Assembly: GCA_037576195.1 (NCBI GenBank)
Contig: CM075101.1
Location: forward strand, 33,542,001-33,606,000
Length of the DNA stretch: 64,000 nt
Source of the DNA: Phytoseiulus persimilis
Lineage: Eukaryota; Arthropoda; Arachnida; Mesostigmata; Phytoseiidae
Direction of reading: 5' to 3'
The notes beneath the pieces were generated by a model. The model was not told the DNA's origin. It saw nothing but the letters and a program-made list of their open reading frames with translations, and ran no database searches. The translations under genes were made by a program, and so were the position numbers. Below, piece after piece: positions 24,501 through 33,113 of this stretch; position 1 is the stretch's first letter; every line of letters begins with the position of its first letter.

Positions 24501-27500
24501 CGAGATAAGTAAGCTCCGAAATGGAGCAGAATTGTTTATGAGGGTAACGAAGACGGATGGGATTCCCGTCCTAAAGCATCGGCCTGAGTACTCATCCCAT
24601 CGGAGAGGAGCGTCGTTATAGTGTGACATTGGTGCGCTGAATGCTCTCCACTTCAGACGAGGAACCCAGTCGGCGATTCGAGGGATAATTTGTTGCCCCG
24701 AAGAAACTCGTCAACGACCAAGAAATCGCACTCGGCAAATTGCAAGATACAGACGCTAAGGCCAGTGGCGGTGGGCCCCGGCTGCGCTCCGAGGAGCACC
24801 CTATCTACTGGCTGACACACGTCGATGAGGGCAAGCCACATCGTCATCAGGTATGGAAGCCAGAACCGATTCCCCCTCGCTTGGGTTTCAATCTACTCCC
24901 TTGATACTTGATGGCTATCTCCTGACAAAACCCAGCTCTCCTCGATACGGAATCCGGCCGTATTCCGGGCACCCGTGGTGCGGAACGGTTGCTGTTTTCG
25001 AAAACATTCCTCCTGGCGGCAGTAGCGTACCGACCTTCGACGTGCCCGGGGCGGACCTCCGGTCTGATGCCCCGGACTCCCCAACTTCTATCTCAGATGA
25101 TGTAACAGCATGATACCAATGTATTCCATATTCATGTATATGGATGTGATGACGCCACAATACGCAAGGGAGACCTCGGAATCTGAATATTCTTGAACTC
25201 ATGAGACGACTACAATATTGAGAGATCGTGGAAAAACCATCGGTCGATGCGATCATGTGTGCAGGACATTCACGATAACTTCTCTTCGAATCTCGCCAGA
25301 AATCGAATGAGGAATTTGATTGCGGAAGCTTCCACGCTCTAACTATGTATGAAACCACGAGAGCTTGTTATGGCATCCGTTGCTTCGAATTTCCGTAGCT
25401 CCCGAAACGACCAGCTTAACTATTCAACCCAGTTGCGTGATGACGGAACTATCAGCGGGGCTATGGAGAAACTTTCTCGCGGGTGAAGCGGTGTAAGGGT
25501 TTTAAAGATGAGTTCTCCAATGTTGCGTACGGGAGATCGTGATTCGGTGCTCGTATGCGCGCGCTGTTCTGGGACCACAGGTTTGCATACAAGAGAGAAT
25601 GACTCCCGAGCTTCCCCTTCCAGACTTACCAGGAGACGGTTGAAGTTATTTGACTGCGAGGAGGCCGTTCCGAAAGCTCATTTCGTGAGTGATCAGAGGG
25701 ATTATCTCACAGACTGTGTGAGCGCGTTTCTCCCACCGTCACTAGCACCCTGATGCCCCTGCAGCCTTGATGCCCAGGGCGCCCCATCGCCCCGCACGGT
25801 ACGCTATTGCCTGGCGGGCAATCGCCAAATTTACCACTGCTAAAGCTCAGGCATTACCTAACTCCTCTTCACTCCTCAGGGTACCAAGATGAAGGTCGTA
25901 CATTTCCGCGGCGTCCCGGGAAAAACGAGGGAGACAATTTTCTCGAAAACCTGGACTTCAGAAATCTTTCATGTCCTCGCAGAAGAGATCAACCTAATGA
26001 CGAATTTGAAATTCGTTCCAACAGGAGAATCGTTTCTCTTCGCCATGTTCGAAAAACTCTGTTCATCGAGCGGGCCAGCGGCGAAGGGCAACCAAAAACA
26101 ATCGCATCGGTCCTGAATCTGTGACCGCGCAGCTATCGATGCAAGGAGGGTTTCTTCCAGATTTTCACAGAATCTTTCATTTCAGAGAAATGAATTCTCA
26201 GTCAAGGTCAACGGGAACTTCATGAGCTTCTCAAATTTGAACCCAAAGTTCTGAGCGTCGAAGCCGTGAATGGTGTCGGCAGCCTTCGTCGGATCGAAAA
26301 CCATTCGGGTGCCCTTTGCGCCTTTATGTGTTTCACGCTGAGTACTCTCCTACGAAGTACCGAAGTTCTTGCTTCGTCTTGCGGTGCGCTCAGCTTTCAT
26401 ACCTACGTGTGAGGATGTATCGGGACTTAGACGCATATCTCGTATGATTCTGAATCGCGTATTTTAACTCGGTCGATGAATCCGGAGCATCTATACTCCA
26501 GGCCGACCCACAGTCATCGTGTCTTGAACTACTTGGCGCTGAATCTATGCGCCATCCACTGTGTAGCTGATGATTGAGTTTCAACAATGAATGACCTCAA
26601 TCACCTACTTAGCTTGCTTCCATAACAATATTAGCCATGGACACCTCTTTCGGGCTCAGATGGACGCATCTTTATCCGACGTAGCTCGGAGGGAAAGTCA
26701 AATACGTTCCATCGAACAGTCTCATTTCCGGATAAGTTCACTCGCAAGTGATCCTGGAACCCTCAATGGAATTCGAGGAGAGTGACGTTGTTTGGTCTCG
26801 TCGAGACGAGGATCAGGGAGAACTGCTTTGGTCCTCGCAGCCCGTTGCCGCTCTCTCACTTCTCCAGCATTTATGTCGAAGGTCAATGGCGCAGTGGCGA
26901 AATTGTCGCGCTTCGGCAAGAGTGGAGCTCAGTTCCGTTCGAATCGTTTCCCTCGTCACATGTACTCGCTTATGGCTAGGGTTGGTCACTGGTTGATCGA
27001 CGAGCATACGTTGTCGAGAAGCGAGTGACCCCCATCGTCGGCGCAGTTGAAGCCGGACTTGGGTGGAATGATTTCCTACGGTTGGGTTGTTGCTCTGAGT
27101 CAAACATACAGCGCTGTATTAAGTAGAATCTCTTCAACGAACGAGGGTCATTGCATCAATCTCGCCAAGTTCATTTCCGTGACGGCACCTGTGAGCCCAG
27201 ATGCGACTACACGACTCAAGGTTCGATGAATTTCCAGGGCTCGATTCACCCGATCCTCACAAGAGATATCTGTGATGTGGCGCGCTCTCTACGGCCACTG
27301 GCGCCGACGGAAGGCGCCACCGAGGTCCAAACGGCCCCGCCAACCGCCGCGCGCCCGAACGGAGCGCGACATCGGCGCCCAGTCTTGTGATGAGTGCCGC
27401 TACATCTGAGCGGGGGTCTCGATCTCAGAGGACAGCAGCTAACCGTCCAGCGAGACTCGAAACGGCCCGCGAGCACAGCAAACAGCATCGATTGCCAGAT

Positions 27501-27702
27501 CTCGGTGGAAGTGAGGCCACAAAGTAGCAATCAATGTCGTAAGCTCCCTCGAACAGTTGTACTCACAGCCGCTGTTAGCCTTCGCCCGAATCCGGCTTTC
27601 GCCCATTTCGGGCTTCCGCTCGAATCGGGCAGAATCCTTGTGATGGAGCGCCACAAGAATCATGTACTCAGTAACGGAGCCTCCGATCGGCGGACTCCGG
27701 CA
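18593..27702. other. No recognised gene
   Basis: Nine kilobases without an identifiable gene. Plus frames at 19664-20209 and 19899-20105 and at 25807-26124 and 25889-26116 look locally protein-like but overlap each other, lack motifs and show no convincing splice boundaries. A short (GA)n-rich patch sits at about 22798-22820. Confidence 0.35.
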
Positions 27703-27769
27703 CCAGTTACCTGTACCCCAGTTACCCGAATCCAAACTTCCCTCTCTCACCGCTAAATCCTCATGCGCT
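27703..27769 (+). repeat. Left 67-bp inverted repeat of a transposon-like unit
   Basis: This segment matches the reverse complement of 31503-31569 along its full 67 bp with roughly eight mismatches. Both copies start outside with CCAGTTACC and contain a duplicated CCAGTTACC block. The 3.87-kb interval between them contains the MULE transposase relic, so these may be its terminal inverted repeats. No matching 9-11 bp target duplication could be seen outside them. Confidence 0.65.
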
Positions 27770-28036
27770 GAAGCTCCAAGTCCGATCCGCGCGTCGACAG
27801 AACTTCGGAAGTTCGAGTCAGCCAATACTGCCTCTCCCTCGAGGATGACGTTATCCAAGAGATCTAGTCTTCTATCCCTTTTTACTGTTCTCATCCTCAT
27901 ACTTTTTCGTCAAGTTACTTGTTAAGAACCAGCCGGCCCTTGGCCTTGGAGTCGGCCGTGCAGAACGCGGTTGGACGGCGCGCCCTGCCATCGAGGCACT
28001 TTTCTCTCTCTTCACATTATGATTTTGAAAAGTATG

Positions 28037-29630
28037 GTTAGATTGGTCCCGGAATCACCCCTCCAGAGTTGGAAAGTAATGGTCAGATTGGTCTCGGATT
28101 CAATCCTACAGAGTTGAAAAGTAATGGTCAGATTGGTCTTGGAATCACCCCTCAAGAGTTGGAAAGTAATGGTTAGATTGGTCTTCGAATCACCCCTCCA
28201 CAGTTTGCAAGTAATCGTCAGATTGGTCCCGAAATCACCCCTCCAGAGTTGGGAAGTAATGGCCAGATTGGTCCCGGAATCACCCCTCCAGAGTTGGAAA
28301 GTAATGGCCAGATTGGTCCCAGAATCGCCCCTCCAGAGTTGGAAAGTAATGGTCAGATTGGTCTCGGATTCAACCCTCCAGAGTTGGAAAGTAATGGTCA
28401 GATCGGTCTTGGAATCACCCCTCCAGAGTTTGAAAGTATTCGTCAGATTGGTCCCGAAATCACCCCTCCACAGTTGGAAAGTAATGGCCAGATTGGTCCC
28501 GGAATCAACCCTCCAGAGTTGGAAAGTAATAGTCAGATTGGTCTCGGAATCACCTTTCCAGAGTTGGAAAGTAATGGCCAGATTGGTCCCAGAATCATCC
28601 CTCCAGAGTTGGAAAGTAATGGCCAGATTGGTCTCGGATTCAACCCTCCAGAGTTGGGAAGTAATGGTCAGATTGGTCTCGGATTCAACCCTCCAGAGTT
28701 GGAAAGTAATGGTCAGATTGGTCCCGGAATCACCCCTCCAGAGTGGGAAAGTAATAGCCAGATTGATCCCAGAATCACCCCTCCAGAGTTGGAAAGTAAT
28801 GATCAGATTGGTCTCGGAATCACCTCTCCAGAGTTGGAAAGTAATGGCCAGATTGGTCCCAGAATCAACCCTCCAGAGTTGGAAAGTAATGGTCAGATTG
28901 GTCTCGGATTCAACCCTCCAGAGTTGGGAAGTAATGGTCAGATTGGTCTCGGATTCAACCCTCCAGAGTTGGAAAGTAATGGTCAGATTGGTCCCGGAAT
29001 CACCCCTCCAGAGTGGGAAAGTAATGGCCAGATTGATCCCAGAATCACCCCTCCAGAGTTGGAAAGTAATGATCAGAATGGTCTCGGAATCACCTCTCCA
29101 GAGTTGGAAAGTAATGGCCAGATTGGTCCCAGAATCACCCCTCCAGAGTTAGAAAGTAATCGTCAGATTGGTCCCGAAATCACCCCTCCAGAGTTGGAAA
29201 GTATAATTTTTTACCCTCCCGCCAGAAAAAAAAAGAGTTGGAAAGTAATGGCCAGATTGGTCTCGGATTCAACCCTCCAGAGTTGGGAAGTAATGGTCAG
29301 ATTGGTCTCGGATTCAACCCTCCAGAGTTGGAACGTAATGGTCAGATTGGTCTTGGAATCACCCCTCCAGAGTTTGAAAGTAATCGTCGGATTGGTCCCG
29401 AAATCACCCCTCCAGAGTTGGAAAGTAATGGCCAGATTGGTCCCGGAATCGACCCTCCAGAGTTGGAAAGTAATGGTCAGATTGGTCTCGGAATCACCTC
29501 TCCAGAGTTTGAAAGTAATGGTAAGATTGGTGCCGGAATCACCCCTCAAAGTTCTAAAAAGTATGGTCAGATCGCTTCCGCAATCACCTCTCCAGACTCG
29601 GGAGAGTATGTTCAGATTGGTCCCGGAATC
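28037..29630 (+). repeat. 45-bp minisatellite, about 35 units
   Basis: Each unit reads approximately ggaatcacccctccagag, ttggaaagtaatggtcag, attggtctc (45 bp in total). Because 45 is a multiple of three and the unit lacks stops, frames of 342 and 469 codons run through it, encoding a 15-residue repeat. Units differ mostly at first and second codon positions (Leu/Pro, Gly/Arg, Ile/Phe, Thr/Asn), so there is no sign of protein-level constraint. A six-unit block of 270 bp is itself duplicated (28621 onward and 28891 onward). A short foreign stretch at about 29205-29235, including an A-tract, interrupts the array. Confidence 0.95.
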
Positions 29631-29639
29631 AACAATAAA

Positions 29640-30366
29640 TTCGCTCATAAATCGGTGAGAAATCATCCGGTTCTGGACTTTTTTTTTCGGCGTTCGGCAT
29701 TCGAGAGTTGGAAAGATGGCGCATTTTTTTCTCTCGATTTTTGTAAATCAGTAGAAAACTGAATTTCCCAAATCGGCTCAAATGTCGCCTTTTTTTCAAG
29801 TTTTCTCAAAAAACCTTTCGGCAAACTTCTGAAGTCGACCGATCGGATTCGAAAGTGTCAAGGTCGACGCAGGGAGGGATTCTGCTCAAACGCCCGGCAA
29901 CTCCAAATTTCTAGCTCAGGATCAGGAATTTTCCGATGGAAGAAAGTTCTTAGATTGGTCCAAACTACCCGACGAAGAAGTTCACGTCGATCCGACAACT
30001 GTTTCAAAAAATCGAGGAGGCGGGATTTTCGGGGGGAAAAAATTTGTCGGATCGACCCGTAAACTTCTTCGTCAGGCAGTTTGGACTAATCTAAGAACTT
30101 TTTGCCATTGGAGAAATCTGGAGTTGCCGGGCGTTTGAGCAGCATCCCGTCCTGCGTCGACCTTGACACTTACGAATTGGATCGGTCGACTTCAGGAGTT
30201 TGCCGACTGCTTTTTTGAGAAAACTTGAAAAAAAATGCAATATTTGAGCCGATTTGCGAAATTCAGTTCCAGGGAATATCGAGAGGAAAAAGATGCGCCA
30301 TCCTCCCAGCTATCGAATACAAAAAAAAGTCCAGAATCGGATAATTTCCCACCAATTTATGAGCAA
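29640..30366. repeat. Long palindrome, arms of about 320-360 bp
   Basis: The left arm (about 29640-29998) and right arm (about 30044-30366) are reverse complements with scattered mismatches and a few indels around a 45-nt centre (29999-30043). Easily checked pairs are cgatccgacaa (29988-29998) with ttgtcggatcg (30044-30054), caaacgcccggcaactcc on the left with ggagttgccgggcgtttg on the right, and gctcataaat near 29643 with atttatgagc near 30355. Transcripts through it would form a near-complete hairpin RNA. Confidence 0.9.
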
Positions 30367-30478
30367 AAGAAGAGCGAGTAAGAAAATTCCCGACTTACGA
30401 TGACCACCCTGTATCCTCGACGGGTGCGGACAAACTGACGAACTGACAGACTAAGCCGATTATATATAGTAAGGATTG

Positions 30479-31215
30479 TTAAAAATTGAATGCCACCAAG
30501 GGGACATACTGGATGCGGGTAATCTCTCGGAACTCGAACTGTTCTGTAAATTTTATGATGTTCTCATTGGTTCTCTCGTATTTCGGGTCCGGCTTTGGTG
30601 CATTCTGCCCGTTGCGAAGCAACAACATCTGTGCTCGGTAGATCTCCTCTTGTTCTTTGAGTCGATATATGATCTCGGGGATGTTCCCGCGTTTTTTCGC
30701 TACCAGCGAATTGAAACCGGAATGCCATCCCTCCAGATGGTTTGTGGTACGAACTCCGCAGTTGTGGTAGTGATTCCACATCGCGCGGGGAAACACGGTC
30801 TCGTTTTCGAGCCACGTAACCACGTTATAGTCTTTGAAACATAGTTTCCGCGGCCTCATGGGCTGGATGATTCACGTCGGGGGAGCGCGCATTCATTTCC
30901 AACCAAGCCTCATCCAGCTGCTGGAGGGGAACCACGGACAACGCTGTACAAGAGCGCCGCAGTTTTTTTATTTCACTGTCGTTGTTGAACTGACTGAGGC
31001 CCAACTGTTGAACTTTGCGCCAGATACATTGGGCAAAGTGAAATCTACAACCCTTGATGTCGGCCAAGGGAAACGTTTCTTGGATCGCCCTGACGGTCTC
31101 GATTTCGAAGTCGATTGGAAAAGTTCTCGGACTGAAAACTAGATCGATGGTGATCGCGTGCTGACGAGAACAGCCCGCATGTGGACCGAACAGGACAGTC
31201 GCGTCAATACTGCCA
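30479..31215 (-). pseudogene. MULE-family transposase relic
   Basis: This is a C-terminal portion of a Mutator-like transposase. Reading on the minus strand from about 31215 are FSPRTFPIDFEIETVRAIQ (the DFE block with the following AI..FP), then IKGCRFHFAQCIWRKVQQLG (matching GCxFHFxQxxWRKxQxxGL) and CTALSVVPLQQLDEAW (the LxALAFLPxxxVxxAF block). The frame is lost near 30830-30850, and the next frame carries FPRAMWNHYHNCGVRTTNHL followed at once by EGWHSGFN, the hallmark TNNxVEGWHxxF motif, ending at a stop at 30479. The N-terminal part with the first catalytic Asp is absent or unrecognisable. The frameshift and truncation indicate an inactive copy. It lies inside the 67-bp inverted repeats at 27703 and 31503. 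Confidence 0.85.
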
Positions 31216-31502
31216 TCGCCTGCTCTGCTGCGCGCGCTTTACGGGGGATCCGGCAACACACCGGAGGACTTAGTAGACCCCGCGAGTTTTGGTCGGGGGT
31301 TCCCATGATTCTCAAGCCATATTTGTATGTCGCACGTAACATCTGAGGCTGGAAATTTGTGGAAATGCACTGTACACTGCGCTGTACTTCACTGCGCGAA
31401 CACGACTTAGTAATCGTATGGGTTCAACCCTTCTCGCGTTAAAGGAGTGGATATCTCTTTCAGTCAGTTTCTATGCTTCTCCTAGGAATCCGTCGTGACT
31501 CT

Positions 31503-31569
31503 AGAGCGTGAGGATTCAGCGGTGAGAGAGGGTAGTTTGGATTCGGGTAACTGGGATTCGGGTAACTGG
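31503..31569 (-). repeat. Right 67-bp inverted repeat of a transposon-like unit
   Basis: The inverted partner of 27703-27769, with the duplicated ggtaactgg blocks on its outer side. Together they bracket the MULE relic and the 45-bp-repeat element. Confidence 0.65.
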
Positions 31570-32291
31570 GAAAGGATACGGCATCGAGCCGGCTCTGGCT
31601 GTGTGCATGGTCCGGCGTGGTTGCCGCACGCGCAATGCATCCAAAGACTCTCTTCACCGCAGTGAGCCGGAATCGAACTGAAACATCGAGGGTCGTTTAC
31701 GATCACGCGCTCCCTACGCCGCCGAGATCGTGTCCAGTGTAGTCGACGAGTATTCTTCGCTCCCACTGAAATTCATTGAAATGTGCAACGAGGATCGAAC
31801 CGCCGCCCGTTTTTCCGTTTGTTGTCGCCTCCGTCAAAATCCTCACGATGCACAGCTTTGAATGGCCGCCATGAAAAGCCAGAGCGTGCGGTTCGGCCGG
31901 AGCGTCCCCGTTGGCGACGAACGCCCACGTCCCAACGACCTGCTGAGAACAGCTCCCAGACCGCAGGGCAAACCTGCACCTGCGTTTCGAGACCAGTAAA
32001 CTTTACGGCTATCTGAGCGGTCGATTATGCGAACGGAAGGACAAGCCAGCTGGTCTGGAACTCACTCGGCCACAGCACAGACTCGTGCCGCCCATCCCGA
32101 GTGGGAATGCGGCTCACACTACAACATGACAGAAAGCCTCCGAGTTCCCCCTAATTCTTCAAGGATCTGTGTCCCCGAAGCTTCCCCAATTATCCTCTGC
32201 TCGACAGCTGGTCAGACCTCCCATCAAGCAGTTCGGGAGTGGGCACAGAAGCGCTGACCTAGGGATTACACTTTCCGGGATCCCGGGCTAT
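31570..32291. other. No recognised gene; tRNA-like boxes only
   Basis: Minus-strand matches to a B-box-like GTTCGATTCC (about 31668-31680) and GGTTCGATCC (about 31790-31800) occur, but neither has a paired T-stem, so no tRNA gene is called. They may be traces of tRNA-derived SINEs. Confidence 0.3.
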
Positions 32292-32296
32292 AACTT

Positions 32297-33108
32297 ACCG
32301 TAAACTCTCGAACATTAGGGCGGCCCGTTTATTGTTTCAAATATTCCAGACCCGCCTGTCTGTTAGAGATTGCCCGTCTATTGGAAGATGCCCGAATATT
32401 TTTTCAGATGTTTGAAGCCCGCCTGCTTGTAAGAGATCGCCCGTCTTTGGAAGGGGGGCGTCTATCTTTTACTCTATCTTGTATGAATCGGTCTTTTCAT
32501 CTTCTGCGGAATATTCGTATGATTAGATACTGGGAGCCGAATACGCCAGGATATGACTTCCTAGTTGGCATGATCGGAGTTAGCGAGAATTTCTCTAAAT
32601 CAGGCAATCGCTGGGGGAGCTGTCGGTCGGTCGCCGGAGAGGGAACAGCACACAGAATCATTTTGGATTTTTAGCGCGCATTCGCTCCAGAGAGGCTGTT
32701 TCACGTTTTGTTCTCGTCTATAACAGAATTATTGCGTGTTAGTTACACGGTCTAATTTGGTTACACGGTTAGCTCTCGCGTATCGACTCTGGTTCGGCTT
32801 CACTCATGACTTGGAACACGCCCGGAGAGGGACTCTCCATTCTTCCGCGCGGTGTCCGACAGCCAATCAGACGAATAGAACTTGCCCAATATTCGAGGAG
32901 CGTCCATCCGCGTCCTACCTGACTGTGACGAGCCCGTTCATGAGCGATTGTCCAGTTATTTCTTCAGATGGTCGATGCCCGCTTGCACGTTAGAGATCGC
33001 CCGTCTATTGGAAGATGCCCGATTATTTTTTCAGATGTTCGAAACCCGCCTACCTGTTAGAGATCGCCAGTCTGATAGAGCCCGCCCTACTGTTCGAGAG
33101 TTTACGGT
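32297..33108. mobile_element. 812-bp TIR element (MITE)
   Basis: The element begins ACCGTAAACTCTCGAACA and ends with the exact reverse complement of these 18 bases; the similarity continues inward over about 28 bp. It is flanked by direct repeats aactt (32292-32296 and 33109-33113), which can also be read as six bases, taactt. Subterminal blocks of about 55 bp containing gcccgtctattggaagatgc are repeated in direct orientation near both ends (about 32363-32430 and 32985-33055). There is no coding frame. The 5-6 bp duplication and ACCG start do not clearly match a superfamily known to me. Confidence 0.8.
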
Positions 33109-33113
33109 AACTT

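Larger units (their letters stand above)
27991..30475 (+). mobile_element. Large copy of the 45-bp-repeat element
   Basis: This is a composite repeat element. It opens with a 24-bp leader starting tcgaggcacttttc (27991-28014), shared at 23 of 24 positions with 45947-45970. A 45-bp tandem array (about 28037-29630) follows, then a long palindrome (29640-30366), then an end segment ttcccgacttacgatgacca (from 30386) running into ccctgta, which recurs in variant form at 61945-61975. The last piece is a tail of gcggacaaactgac repeats and tatatatagta, also found at 7789-7820. There is no transposase. Arrays of short repeats in inverted flanks resemble foldback-type elements; that assignment is inference. 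The MULE relic begins four bases beyond its tail. Confidence 0.6.

Noticed and set aside
28037-29630. CRISPR array
   Set aside because: The 45-bp repeats abut directly with no unique spacers, and the DNA is eukaryotic.
28124-29658. Long plus-strand frames of 342 and 469 codons, and a minus frame of 151 codons at 29211-29666
   Set aside because: They are by-products of a stop-free 45-bp tandem repeat; unit differences are mainly non-synonymous.
31660-31810. tRNA genes on the minus strand
   Set aside because: B-box-like GTTCGA sequences are present, and one copy has a partly paired acceptor stem, but the T-stem and anticodon stem do not pair.
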